Shown: positions 35,249 to 44,681, numbered from the stretch's first letter. The stretch: DNA of 64,000 bases from Marinovum algicola (GCF_900109145.1 NZ_FNYY01000001.1:248001-312000), one strand, 5' to 3'. Program-made: numbers and translations. The notes: a model not told the origin generated them from the letters alone.

Positions 35249-36177
35249 TCCGGTGGCGGGATAGCGGCCGTGATCGGGGCGTGGTGCTGCTCAACGCGCT
35301 GCTTCTGGTGGTGGCGATGACCGCTGCGGCCAATACCGTGCTGTCGCTCGCGGTGGGCGATACCACGCGCCTGGCCGCCATCCACGGTGGCGATCAGATG
35401 GCGCTCTATCTCGATGCGGGCACGCCGCTGGTGGCCCAGGTGCTGACGGCCGATTGGGAAGCCGGCGCCGAGATCGACCATGACGGCGAGATCTGGGCCA
35501 CCGAGGGCTATTCGGTGCCGATCGACCGGGGTGTGCTCGCCGGTCGCATCTCGGACCTGCAAGGCCGGTTCAACCTCAACTGGCTGGCCAGTGACAACGC
35601 CGGCCCGGCGCAGGCGGCCTTCGAGCGGCTGATCCGCGTGCTCGGGCTGGATATCCGGCTCGGTCGCGCGGTGACCGAGCATCTGCGCCCCGGCGGCCCG
35701 GCCAATCCGGCGCCCTATTACAACCGCGCCCTGCCGGTGACCGCGCCCGGCGGCACAATCGCCGCCATTGCCGAACTGCGCCGGGTGCCGGGGATGACCG
35801 AGGCGGCCTTTGACACGCTTGCGCCGCATGTGGCGGCCTTGCCGTTGGGCACCGGGCTCAACGTCAATACCGCCAGCGCGCCGGTGCTGGCCGCTGTGTT
35901 GCCGGGCGCCGCGCTGCGCGATGCCGAGAAGCTCTTAAGCGAGCGGGCGGCCGCGCCCTTTGTCTCTGCCGGCGATTTCGCCAGCCGCGCCGGCACGATC
36001 CTGCGCCGCGAGGTCGCCGCCGGTCCGGCCCCGCGGGATTTTCGCGTCGTGAGCGAATATTTCGCCGCCGCACTCGATGTCGCACTGGACGATCAGCGCC
36101 AAAGCAGGATGATCTGGCTGCATCGCAGTCTCAGCAGCGGCACGGTAACGGAAACCTATAGAATGACATTGCCATGA
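35245..36177 (+). CDS. gspK: Type II secretion pseudopilin GspK
   Basis: 310 residues. Prepilin-like N-terminus DRG-VVLLNALLLVVAMTA, without Glu5 as is usual for the tip protein GspK, and a helical insert with LNVNTASAPVLAAVLPG, the helix-hairpin-helix-like region of this family. Caps the pseudopilus. Overlaps gspL by ATGA. Confidence 0.92.
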   Translation: MIRWRDSGRDRGVVLLNALLLVVAMTAAANTVLSLAVGDTTRLAAIHGGDQMALYLDAGTPLVAQVLTADWEAGAEIDHDGEIWATEGYSVPIDRGVLAGRISDLQGRFNLNWLASDNAGPAQAAFERLIRVLGLDIRLGRAVTEHLRPGGPANPAPYYNRALPVTAPGGTIAAIAELRRVPGMTEAAFDTLAPHVAALPLGTGLNVNTASAPVLAAVLPGAALRDAEKLLSERAAAPFVSAGDFASRAGTILRREVAAGPAPRDFRVVSEYFAAALDVALDDQRQSRMIWLHRSLSSGTVTETYRMTLP

Positions 36178-37355
36178 CGGGCCGCAAGACGAGGACCATG
36201 CCGGATATCTGGCGGATGGACAGCGGCGATGCGCCGCCCCCAAGCGGCGCCTTCATCGCCGTGGTGCCGGGCGAGGCGGCGCCGCTCTTTCCGCTCGATC
36301 TGCCCGCGCGTCTGCGCGACGGCATCCGCAATCAGGTCGCCCGCCAGCAGGTGGAAAACCTGCTTCAGGACAGTCTCGACGCGGTCGAGCTTCGGGTGAA
36401 CCGGCCCGGCCGCGACGGCGCGGCGGCGGCGCTTGTGGTCACGGCAGAGCGCGCGCGCGACTGGCGTGACCGGCTGAGCGAGCAGGGGCGGCGGGTCGCC
36501 GCGCTCTTGCCCGACTATCTGGTCCTGCCGGTGGTGGCCGAGGGCTGGGCGCTGCGCTGTTTGCCCGAGGGCGAACGGGTGCTGGCGCGGCTCGGCCCGG
36601 CCGATGGCTTTGCCGCCGGCCTGCCGGTGGCGCTGGCGCAGCTCCGCGCGGTCCTGGCGCGATCCGGGGCGCCACAGCGTGTCTACCTTTGTGACAGCCC
36701 GGTGTCCGAGACCCTGCGCCGCGTCCTCGAGGCGACCTCGGCCGAGATCCACGCCGGCTGGCCGGACGAAGCCGCGCTGCTGGGCCATGGCGAGGCCGAT
36801 TTCAACCTGTTCCGCGATCCTGCTGCCGACCGGATGGCGGTGCGGCGGCAGGTACGGCGCTGGCGCGGGCCGATGGCGGCGATGGCAGCCGGGCTGGCGG
36901 CGCTGGCGGCGGCGCTCTGGATCGACGGCGCGCGGATCGAGGCCGCGGCCCAGCGCCAGCGCGACGCCGCCACCGAGGTGGCGCGCGCGGCGTTCCTGCC
37001 CAGCGGGCCGATCCTCAACCTGCGGCTTCAGGTGGGCCGTGTCGTGGCCGAACGGCAGGCGGCCGAGGCCACCCCTGCGCAGGGGGTGGGCTCGATGGAT
37101 GTGCTGCACGCCGCGGCGCAGGTGCTGGCGCAGAGCCCGGTCACCCTGCGCCGCGTCACGCGCACCGCCGGCACGCCGCTGCGGGTCGAGCTCGAGGTCG
37201 GCGATTTTGCCGCGCTCGAGCAGGTGGTCGCGCGGCTGAACGGGGGCGCAATCCGGGCGCGCGTGGTCAATTCCTCGGCTGAGGCCGATGCGCGGGTAGC
37301 GGCGCTGGTGGAAATCGTGGCGGCGCCGGGTGCGGCGGAAAGGGGGCTGCGATGA
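36174..37355 (+). CDS. gspL: Type II secretion inner-membrane platform protein GspL
   Basis: 393 residues. Cytoplasmic actin-like domain (about 1-220), one membrane helix (AMAAGLAALAAALWIDGA, about 240-257) and a periplasmic ferredoxin-like domain. GspL links the ATPase GspE to GspM. Sequence is divergent; call rests on topology and position. Overlaps gspM by ATGA. Confidence 0.85.
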   Translation: MTGRKTRTMPDIWRMDSGDAPPPSGAFIAVVPGEAAPLFPLDLPARLRDGIRNQVARQQVENLLQDSLDAVELRVNRPGRDGAAAALVVTAERARDWRDRLSEQGRRVAALLPDYLVLPVVAEGWALRCLPEGERVLARLGPADGFAAGLPVALAQLRAVLARSGAPQRVYLCDSPVSETLRRVLEATSAEIHAGWPDEAALLGHGEADFNLFRDPAADRMAVRRQVRRWRGPMAAMAAGLAALAAALWIDGARIEAAAQRQRDAATEVARAAFLPSGPILNLRLQVGRVVAERQAAEATPAQGVGSMDVLHAAAQVLAQSPVTLRRVTRTAGTPLRVELEVGDFAALEQVVARLNGGAIRARVVNSSAEADARVAALVEIVAAPGAAERGLR

Positions 37356-37843
37356 TCCCGGTCTCGGACAGCCTTTCCGCGCTCAGCCGCCGTGAACGCA
37401 GGCTGGTCGGCCTGTTGGTGGCGGGCGCCCTGCCGCTGGCGGTGGTGTTTTTGGTGCTCCTGCCGCTGGTCGAGGCCCGTCAGGCCGCGAGCCAGAGGCT
37501 GGCCGAGGCGCGCGAGCTGCACCTCTGGGTCAGCACCCAGGCGCGGCTGTATCCGCCAGTGGAGGATCCGGCCGGCGAGGCCGGTCCGCCACCCGCTGCG
37601 GGCATGTCGGGGCTGGAACAGAGCCTTGTTGACGCCGGTCTGCGCGCGGCGGTCTCGTCGCTGTCGAACCAGGGCGCGGACCGGGTGGCATTGCGTTTCG
37701 ACCGCGTGGCCTTTGGCCGGTTCATGCCGTGGTTTGCAGGGCTGGCGGACACCGCGGGCTACACCCCCGAGAGCTTTTCGATCGAGAGCCTCGGCGCGCC
37801 GGGCTATGTCGCGGTGGCGCTGGTTCTGGAGCCGGGAGCATGA
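37352..37843 (+). CDS. gspM: Type II secretion inner-membrane platform protein GspM
   Basis: 163 residues. Short cytoplasmic LSALSRRERRLVGLL, one membrane helix (VAGALPLAVVFLVLLPLV) and a periplasmic domain with a coiled start. Canonical GspM architecture; GspM pairs with GspL. Overlaps gspN by ATGA. Confidence 0.88.
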   Translation: MIPVSDSLSALSRRERRLVGLLVAGALPLAVVFLVLLPLVEARQAASQRLAEARELHLWVSTQARLYPPVEDPAGEAGPPPAAGMSGLEQSLVDAGLRAAVSSLSNQGADRVALRFDRVAFGRFMPWFAGLADTAGYTPESFSIESLGAPGYVAVALVLEPGA

Positions 37844-38577
37844 GGGTGCTGCTGGGCATTTTCGGCCTGCTGGTCGGACTGCTGTCGGCGGTGGCGCTGT
37901 TTGGCGCGGTCGGCCATCTGCGCCAGGCCGCGCCGGAGAGCCTGCCGCCCTGGACGGCCGGGCTGGACGACGCCGCGGGGCTGGTCAGCGGCCGCGCCGA
38001 GGTGGCGGCCGGAATGCCATGGCCCGAGGATATCGCGCTCACCTGGGCCTGGGCCGGCCTCGAGGCGGGCGCGCCGCGCTGGCGGGTGACGGCCGGCACG
38101 ACCGGCGCGCAGGCTTCGGCACATCTGCTGCTGCCCGCCCCGTTCAGTCACGCCCGGCTGCAAGACGGCAGCGGCAGTCTCGACCTGGCGGCGCTGCCGG
38201 CTCTGGGTGCCCGCGGCGAGGTGCGGCTGGACCGGCTCGAGGCCAGTGTCGTCACCGCCGCCCGGCGGTTGGAGCGGCTGACCGGGGCGGGGCGCATCCT
38301 CGGCGCGTATTATGATGGCACGCTGCTCGGCAACGGCAGTTTCAACATCGCCACCGACGCCGGCGGGGCCTGGCGGCTCAGGTTCGAGCTGGCGGGGCCC
38401 GCGGTTGCGCTCGAGGGCCGGTTGTCGGGCCTGATCGGCGGTGCCGAGGCCACGCTGGATGCGCGGATCACCCCGCGCGAGGCGATGCCGGAGGCCTGGC
38501 GGCAATCGCTCGACCTACTGGCCGACCGGCTCGAGGCCGGCGGCTGGCAAGTGCGGACACGTCTGCCGCTGCGCTGA
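37840..38577 (+). CDS. gspN: Type II secretion protein GspN
   Basis: 245 residues. N-terminal membrane helix (LLGIFGLLVGLLSAVALFGA) and a periplasmic beta-rich domain with GRILGAYYDGTLLGNGSFNIA. Position after gspM and size fit GspN, a non-essential T2SS component; sequence support is weaker than for other subunits. Last gene of the GHIJKLMN unit; a minus-strand lipoprotein gene ends 6 bases beyond. Confidence 0.75.
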   Translation: MRVLLGIFGLLVGLLSAVALFGAVGHLRQAAPESLPPWTAGLDDAAGLVSGRAEVAAGMPWPEDIALTWAWAGLEAGAPRWRVTAGTTGAQASAHLLLPAPFSHARLQDGSGSLDLAALPALGARGEVRLDRLEASVVTAARRLERLTGAGRILGAYYDGTLLGNGSFNIATDAGGAWRLRFELAGPAVALEGRLSGLIGGAEATLDARITPREAMPEAWRQSLDLLADRLEAGGWQVRTRLPLR

Positions 38578-38582
38578 GGCGC

Positions 38583-39116
38583 TTAGCCCAGCGCGGCGAG
38601 TTCACTGGTGATCAGCGCCCGGCGCCGGGCCATCGCCTTGCCGATGTCGAGCCCGGGATATTCCGCCAGCAGCTCATCGAGCGCCGAGGCCGCCGCTTGC
38701 AGGCGCTGGCGGGTGGCGGCGCCCCGGTCGCCGGCGGCAATCGCGCTCCGGGCGATCTCGTGGTCGGCCGAGGCCGCCACCGCCAGCGCCATGCCGCGCA
38801 CCGGCCCGGTCTGCGACGCGGCCAGGCTGCGCGCCGCGCGCGAGGCGGCTTCGTAGTCGCCGCCACGCAGCTGGGCGTGACTCAATTCCAGCATCAGCCG
38901 GGCCTCGACCGCGCCGGCGGGGTAGTTTTTCAACAGTTTCTGATAGCTGCGGGCGGCCGCATCATAACGCCCGGTTTCCAGGGCATCGCGCGCGGCGAAA
39001 TATTGCTGCTGAAAGCCGCCACCGGACGGGGCGGCGAGATCCGTACAGCCCGAAAAGCCCAGCAGGGCCAGTCCGACCACGGCCGGAACGCGGAGTCGTG
39101 CCATGCTCATACCCAT
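38583..39116 (-). CDS. TPR-like lipoprotein within the T2SS locus (candidate pilotin)
   Basis: About 173-177 residues. Lipobox LLGFSGC gives a lipid Cys near 20, then tandem helical repeats (DALETGRYDAAARSYQKLL, AQLRGGDYEAASRAARSLA) typical of TPR. It is on the opposite strand between gspN and gspC. No GspS gene is seen, and TPR lipoproteins serve as secretin pilotins in type IV pilus systems, so a pilotin role is an inference. Three Met codons (39116, 39110, 39104) are possible starts. Confidence 0.7.
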   Translation of the reverse strand: MGMSMARLRVPAVVGLALLGFSGCTDLAAPSGGGFQQQYFAARDALETGRYDAAARSYQKLLKNYPAGAVEARLMLELSHAQLRGGDYEAASRAARSLAASQTGPVRGMALAVAASADHEIARSAIAAGDRGAATRQRLQAAASALDELLAEYPGLDIGKAMARRRALITSELAALG

Positions 39117-39280
39117 TGAATTGATTTGAAATTCTGCCTCTTTTTTTCTAAACTATATCAAAAGTTCGCGTTGGTTCAATCTGCTGGAAATTGTCTTTCA
39201 TTCACAGGGGACCGGGCGCAACACTATAATATACTCGCCGATGAGGCTGGCGGCACCCATGGAGGAGCGAAGCGCAACTC

Positions 39281-40084
39281 GTGTTTCGGGCAGATCACAT
39301 TCTATCGCTTGTCGGATCCGCCGTGTTGGGGCTGGGCGGGGGCGCCTTGGCGCTGATCCTGACCGCGAGCCCGGAAATCCCGCTGAGCCGTGTCACCTTT
39401 GATCCGACTGCCCGCGCCGAGGCCGCCGAGAGCCGCGCCGAGTGGCTCTGGCCGGCGCTTTTCGGCGAGATCCCGCCGGAGCCGGTGGCCGCCACCGAAA
39501 CCGCCGCGCCCGAGCCTTCACCGGATTTCAGCCTCAAGGGGCTGGTGGCGGGCGGCGAGGGGGGCTGGGCCATCGTTTCGGCCGACAGCGGCGATCACCT
39601 GGTCAGTGTCGGCTCGGTGCTGCCGGGCGGAGCCGAGGTGATCGAGATTCAGCCGGATGGCGTGCGCATCTCTCTGGATGACAAGGAATTTCTGATCGGG
39701 TTCGACGAAGAGGCCGAGGCGCCGATGGTTGCGGCAGAACTCGCGCCAGCGCCGGCGGTGCAAAGTGCCAGCCTGTCGCTCTCGGCGCTGCGCGACGACG
39801 GGTTCCAGCGATCGCTTGGGCTGGCCGGGGGCTCGAAGATCGTCGATCAGGGCAACGGCAATCTGGCGCAGCAGATTATGTGGGTGCGCAACGGGCGGCT
39901 CTATGACAAGGTCGGGTTGCGCAAGGGCGACATCATCCTGACGCTGAACGGCGTACCGGCGGGCGATATCGACGCGCTGCGCCAGGCCGCGCCGGAGCTG
40001 TTGCGGCAACGTGATTTCGAGCTTGAGCTTCTGCGGGCCGGGGCGCGCATGACATTGAAAGTGCAAATTGATGAAGACAGTTGA
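39281..40084 (+). CDS. gspC: Type II secretion GspC with PDZ domain
   Basis: 267 residues. One membrane helix near the N-terminus (ILSLVGSAVLGLGGGALALI), an HR domain (FSLKGLVAGGEGGWAIVSA) and a C-terminal PDZ domain (LYDKVGLRKGDIILTLNGVP). GspC joins the inner-membrane platform to the secretin. The GTG start follows GGAGGAG by 13 bases. Overlaps gspD by 14 bases. Confidence 0.9.
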   Translation: MFRADHILSLVGSAVLGLGGGALALILTASPEIPLSRVTFDPTARAEAAESRAEWLWPALFGEIPPEPVAATETAAPEPSPDFSLKGLVAGGEGGWAIVSADSGDHLVSVGSVLPGGAEVIEIQPDGVRISLDDKEFLIGFDEEAEAPMVAAELAPAPAVQSASLSLSALRDDGFQRSLGLAGGSKIVDQGNGNLAQQIMWVRNGRLYDKVGLRKGDIILTLNGVPAGDIDALRQAAPELLRQRDFELELLRAGARMTLKVQIDEDS

Positions 40085-41999
40085 GCGTCTCTTTCTTGCC
40101 GGGTTGATCTGGCTCGCGGTGGCCACGACCGGCGCGGCGCAGGTCAAGCTCGACATGCGCCAGGCCAACCTGCGGGATTTCGTCTCGATCGTCGCCGACA
40201 GCACCGGGCGCAATTTCATCCTCGATCCGCGGGTGCAGGGCACGGTCACCGTGCTGGCCCCGCGCGAGGTGACGCCGGCGGCGCTCTACGAGATCTTTCT
40301 CAATGTGCTCGAACTCAACCGGCTGACCATTGTCGAGGGCACCGAGGCCGACCGCATCGTGCCGCTTGATGTCGCGCGCGAGCTGGCGCCGCCGCGGGTG
40401 GTGGGCAGCGGCGGCTATCAGACGCGGGTGATCCCGGTCAACAACGTGCCGGTGACCGACATCGTCGACGTGATCCGCCCGCTGGTCGCTGGCGAGGCGG
40501 TGCTGACGGCGGTGCCGGATGCCAACCTGCTGGTGCTCTCCGACCGGCTCGAGAGCTATCAGCGGATCTCGGCGCTGGTGGCCCGGCTCGACACCCCGCG
40601 GAGCGACGCGATCGAGACCATCCGACTGCAAAACGCCAATGCGGTGGAGCTGCTGGCGGTGGTGCAATCGCTCGATCTCGGGCCCGAAGGTAGCAATGTC
40701 TCGGCCGATTCCCGCGCCAATGCGCTGGTGGTCTCGGGCGACAAGGCCTATCGGCAGCGGGTGCGCCGGCTGGTCGGCCAGCTCGACACGCCGCAGCGCA
40801 GCTTTGCCACCGTCGTCGTGCGACTGAACTATGCCGATGCCAAGGAGCTGGAGCCGGTGATCCAGCGCTCTTTCGGCGCCGCGACGGGCGAAGACGGCAG
40901 CTCGGGCGGGGAGATCAATATCGTCGCCGAGCCGCAGCAGAATTCTCTGATCATCACCGGCCCGACCGAGCGCATCCAGACCGTGGCGCAATCCATCGCG
41001 GCGCTCGATCAGAAGCCCAGCCAGGTGTTGATCGAGGCGGTGGTCTTCGAGCTGTCGGTCGAGAATTTCTCGGATCTCTCGGTGCAGTTCGGCGCGCTGC
41101 TCAACGATGCGCTGGTCGGCGGGGTGGAGTTCTCGCTCGACGGTCGCCCGACGCTGACCGGGTTGGTCAGCTCAGTGCTTCAGGGCAATATCTCGGCGCC
41201 CGGCAGCGGCGGATTCCTGGGTGGCCGGCAGGTCAGGGGCGAGTCCGGCATCGGCGGCTTTCTTGCCGCGCTGGCCAGCCAGAGCTCGACCCGGCTGCTG
41301 TCGACCCCCTCGATCCTGACGCTGAACAACGAAGAGGCAAGGATCGTCGTGGCGCAGAACGTGCCCTTTGTCACCGGCAGCTATTCCACCGTCGGCGACA
41401 GCGCCATCCCGAATGATCCCTTTCAGACCATCCAGCGCGAGGATGTCGGCCTGACGCTCGAGGTGACGCCGCAGATCACCGCCGATCACAACGTGCGGCT
41501 CAAGATCAATCAGGAGGTCTCGAACCTGACCAATTCCGCCTCTGCCGCCGGCGGCGAGATCACCTCGAAACGGACACTGTCGACCAATGCCATCGTACGC
41601 GACGATCATGTGATCATCCTCGGCGGGCTGGTCGAGGACGGCTCGGGCGTCAACGATCAGCGGGTGCCGGGGCTGAGCCGGGCGCCGATCATCGGCAATC
41701 TTTTTCGCGGCCGCAATGTCGCGTCGGGGCAGCGGGTGCTGCTGATCATGCTGCGGCCCCGCATCCTAGACAGCGCCGAGGAGGCGACGCGTTACACCCG
41801 AAAGATCGCCCGCGAGGCCCGGCTTGTGACCGAGCGGATCGCGCCGCGCGACGATGGCCGTTATCCGACGATCCCCGAGGGCCGGCTGCCCTTCGACGGT
41901 GCCGATCTGAACCAGCCGTTCGAGGCCGGCGCCTCGGACAACATGGTGATCGAGCGGCTGATGCCGGCCCTGCCGAAAAGGCTCGAATTCAGCAGGTGA
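40071..41999 (+). CDS. gspD: Type II secretion outer-membrane secretin
   Basis: 642 residues. Signal peptide to about 23 (GAAQVKLDM...), N0 domain (LDMRQANLRDFVSIVADSTG), N1-N3 repeats (PVTDIVDVIRPLV, NAVELLAVVQSLDLG, DAKELEPVIQRSFG), and the secretin core (LSTPSILTLNNEEARIVVAQ, then VGLTLEVTPQIT and IILGGLVED). The C-terminal S-domain, which binds a pilotin in some systems, is short. Forms the outer-membrane channel. ATG 40071 is preferred to TTG 40068. Confidence 0.96.
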   Translation: MKTVERLFLAGLIWLAVATTGAAQVKLDMRQANLRDFVSIVADSTGRNFILDPRVQGTVTVLAPREVTPAALYEIFLNVLELNRLTIVEGTEADRIVPLDVARELAPPRVVGSGGYQTRVIPVNNVPVTDIVDVIRPLVAGEAVLTAVPDANLLVLSDRLESYQRISALVARLDTPRSDAIETIRLQNANAVELLAVVQSLDLGPEGSNVSADSRANALVVSGDKAYRQRVRRLVGQLDTPQRSFATVVVRLNYADAKELEPVIQRSFGAATGEDGSSGGEINIVAEPQQNSLIITGPTERIQTVAQSIAALDQKPSQVLIEAVVFELSVENFSDLSVQFGALLNDALVGGVEFSLDGRPTLTGLVSSVLQGNISAPGSGGFLGGRQVRGESGIGGFLAALASQSSTRLLSTPSILTLNNEEARIVVAQNVPFVTGSYSTVGDSAIPNDPFQTIQREDVGLTLEVTPQITADHNVRLKINQEVSNLTNSASAAGGEITSKRTLSTNAIVRDDHVIILGGLVEDGSGVNDQRVPGLSRAPIIGNLFRGRNVASGQRVLLIMLRPRILDSAEEATRYTRKIAREARLVTERIAPRDDGRYPTIPEGRLPFDGADLNQPFEAGASDNMVIERLMPALPKRLEFSR

Positions 42000-42003
42000 G
42001 GGC

Positions 42004-43467
42004 ATGAGCACAAGGGCACAGCTTCCGTTCGCCTTCGCCCGCGACCATCAGGTTGTGCTGTCCGAAGGCGCCCTGGTGGCCGGGCCGGAAGCCACGCCCA
42101 CCGGGCTGCGCGAGGCCCTGCGCCGCGCCTTTGATGCCCCGGTCGATTTCACCCAGCTCGACGCCGACGCTTTTCAGGACAGGCTGATGGCCGCCTATCA
42201 GGGCAATGGCCAGGACGCGCCCGAAGAGGTCGAGGCGCAGGACAGCGTGGTGCTGGACGACAGCTCGCTCGAGGCGCCGCCGACCGATTTGCTCGACACC
42301 GGAAGCGACGCACCGGTGATCCGGCTGGTCAACCATTTCCTGCGCCGCGCGGTCGAGGCCCAGGCCTCGGACCTGCATGTCGAGCCGCATGAAGGCGGGC
42401 TGCGCGCGCGCATCCGGGTCGATGGCACCTTGCAGACGATCTATGACCGCGCCGGCGCCCCGGCACGGCGGGTGATCTCGCGGCTCAAGGTGATGGCCGG
42501 GCTCGACATCGCCGAGACCCGGCTGCCGCAGGACGGCCATATCGCGTTGCGCTATGGCGGGCGCTCGATCGATGTGCGGGTCTCGACGCTGCCGGGCAAC
42601 TACGGCGAACGGGTGGTGATGCGGGTGCTCGACAAGACCGCCGGGCTGATGCCGCTGGCCGATCTCGGGCTGCGCCCGGCGCAGGTGGCCGAACTCGAGG
42701 CGCTGAGCGCCGCGCCGCATGGCATCGTGCTGGCCGCCGGGCCGACCGGCGCGGGCAAGACCACCACGCTCTATTCCCTCCTCAAGCTCGCCAATCAGGC
42801 CGAGCGCAACATCCTCACCGTCGAGGACCCGATCGAATACGATCTGCCGGGCATCAACCAGAGCCAGATCCACGCCGAGATCGGGCTGACTTTTGCCGCC
42901 GGGCTGCGCGCCGCGCTGCGCCAGGACCCCGACATCATCCTGGTCGGCGAAATCCGCGATCAGGAGACCTCGAGCGTCGCCGCGCAGGCGGCGCTGACCG
43001 GCCATCTGGTGTTCTCGTCGGTGCACGCCAATTCCTCGGTTGCGGCGATCATCCGGCTGCGCGACCTCGGGCTCGAGGATTACCTGATCGCCGCCACCGT
43101 CCGCGCGATTATCGCGCAGCGGCTGTTGCGTCAGCTCTGCCCCGCCTGCCGCCGCGCGGCACCGCCCGATGCGGTGGCTCGCGCGGCTTTTGACGCGGTG
43201 GAGATGAGCCCCCCGGCCGAGGTCTTCCATGCCGAGGGCTGCCCGGAGTGCAATGGCAGCGGCTATGCCGGACGGGCCGGGATATACGAGATCGCCACGG
43301 TGACAGACGCGCTGCGCGCCGCGATTGACGAGGGCGCGCCGGAACAGCGGCTCAAGGCGCTGGCGCTCACCCCGCAACAGACACTTCTGGGCGAGGCGCT
43401 GCGCCTGGTCAGCGCCGGCACCACCGATTTCCGCGAGGTGGCGCGGGTCGTGGGCACCAGCCCGTGA
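42004..43467 (+). CDS. gspE: Type II secretion ATPase GspE
   Basis: 487 residues. Powers pseudopilus assembly from the cytoplasm. N2-type domain with SDLHVEPHEGGLRARIRVDG (122-141), Walker A GPTGAGKTTT (246-255), Walker B DPDIILVGEIRD (308-319), His-box TGHLVFSSVHAN (332-343), and a C-terminal tetracysteine zinc site (Cys379/382 and Cys413/416). All catalytic elements are intact. Follows gspD by 4 bases; overlaps gspF by ATGA. Confidence 0.97.
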   Translation: MSTRAQLPFAFARDHQVVLSEGALVAGPEATPTGLREALRRAFDAPVDFTQLDADAFQDRLMAAYQGNGQDAPEEVEAQDSVVLDDSSLEAPPTDLLDTGSDAPVIRLVNHFLRRAVEAQASDLHVEPHEGGLRARIRVDGTLQTIYDRAGAPARRVISRLKVMAGLDIAETRLPQDGHIALRYGGRSIDVRVSTLPGNYGERVVMRVLDKTAGLMPLADLGLRPAQVAELEALSAAPHGIVLAAGPTGAGKTTTLYSLLKLANQAERNILTVEDPIEYDLPGINQSQIHAEIGLTFAAGLRAALRQDPDIILVGEIRDQETSSVAAQAALTGHLVFSSVHANSSVAAIIRLRDLGLEDYLIAATVRAIIAQRLLRQLCPACRRAAPPDAVARAAFDAVEMSPPAEVFHAEGCPECNGSGYAGRAGIYEIATVTDALRAAIDEGAPEQRLKALALTPQQTLLGEALRLVSAGTTDFREVARVVGTSP

Positions 43468-44681
43468 CCGCCTTTCGCTACACCGCCTATACCGCTTCGG
43501 GCCAGCGCCGCCGCGGTACATTGGTGGCCGAGACCCGGACCCAGGCCAATGACCAGCTGCGCGCCAAGGGGTTGTTTCCGGCCGAGATCGAAGCCCGCGC
43601 CGCCGGGCGCCGCATCGCCTTTCTGCGACCGCGCACCGTGCTCAGCGCCGATGAACGCGCGGTTTTCACCCGTCAGCTCGAGGTGCTGCTCTCGGCCGAT
43701 ATCGCGGTCGACATGGCGCTCGAGACGGTGAGCAGCTCGGGCGGATCGCAGCGCATAGAAGCGGTGGCCAATGCCGCTCGCGCCGCACTTCAGGAAGGCG
43801 AGAGCCTGAGCCGGGCGCTGGGTGACAGCGATGCCGGGTTTCCGCCGTATTTTTTGGCCGCCATTGCCGCCGGCGAGACATCGGGCGAGCTGGCACGGGT
43901 GGTCAACGAGCTGGCCCACCACCTGGAAACCGCCGGACAGGACCAGTCGCGCCTGGCCACGGCGCTGATCTATCCGGCCTTCGTTGCCGCCGTCTCGCTG
44001 GTGGTCTGCGCCATCCTCGTCACCAGCGTCGCGCCGCAGCTGGTCACGATGTTCGAGGCGACCGGCCAGCCGCTGCCGGGGATCACCCTGCGTCTGCTGG
44101 CGGTTTCGGACTGGCTGCAAGCCAACTGGCTGGCCTGCCTGGTTGCGGTAATCGTGGCCGGGACCGCCGCGCGGCTGGCGCTGCGCGTGCCGCGCCTGCG
44201 CGACCGTTGGGACGGGTTCCGCCTGTCATTGCCGATTGCCGGCCGGCTGATCCGCAACGCCGCCGCACTGCAATATCTCCGGACCCTGGCGCTGGTGATC
44301 TCGAGCCGGCAGACCGCGCTTGATGCGGTGCGCAGCGCCGAGCGTGTCCTGACCATCCGCCGGTTTCAGCGCGAGGCCGCCGAGGTCTCGGTGGCGCTGC
44401 AACGGGGCGAAAGCCTCAGCCGCGCCCTGGCGCAGCTGACGGTGATTCCGCCGGTCTGCTGCCAGCTGATCGGCGCTGGCGAGCAAAGCGCGCGGGTGGC
44501 GCCCATGGCCGACCGCGCCGCGCGGCTGGTGGCAAGCTGGCTGGAGAACGACCGCAAGCGCATCGCCGCGCTGATGGACCCGCTGCTGATGATGATCGTC
44601 GGCAGCTTCGTTCTGGTCGTGGTGCTGGCGATTCTGTTGCCGATCTTCGATCTGCAAGCGATGGTGGCGGCGCCGGGCTGA
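43464..44681 (+). CDS. gspF: Type II secretion inner-membrane protein GspF
   Basis: 405 residues with two GspF domains (about 65-190 and 265-395) and three membrane helices. FTRQLEVLLSADIAVDMALE and GEQSARVAPMADRAARLV are canonical. Platform protein for pseudopilus assembly. Last gene of gspCDEF; no gene follows before the truncated enolase fragment. Confidence 0.95.
   Translation: MTAFRYTAYTASGQRRRGTLVAETRTQANDQLRAKGLFPAEIEARAAGRRIAFLRPRTVLSADERAVFTRQLEVLLSADIAVDMALETVSSSGGSQRIEAVANAARAALQEGESLSRALGDSDAGFPPYFLAAIAAGETSGELARVVNELAHHLETAGQDQSRLATALIYPAFVAAVSLVVCAILVTSVAPQLVTMFEATGQPLPGITLRLLAVSDWLQANWLACLVAVIVAGTAARLALRVPRLRDRWDGFRLSLPIAGRLIRNAAALQYLRTLALVISSRQTALDAVRSAERVLTIRRFQREAAEVSVALQRGESLSRALAQLTVIPPVCCQLIGAGEQSARVAPMADRAARLVASWLENDRKRIAALMDPLLMMIVGSFVLVVVLAILLPIFDLQAMVAAPG

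Noticed and set aside
41989-43521. 510-aa minus-strand ORF opposite gspE
   Set aside because: Antisense to an intact secretion ATPase; no domain support.
33365-44681. Type IV pilus locus instead of T2SS
   Set aside because: GspC with PDZ, GspG calcium-type C-terminus, GspK and the L/M/N set are T2SS-specific; no PilT, PilM or PilQ-type genes.
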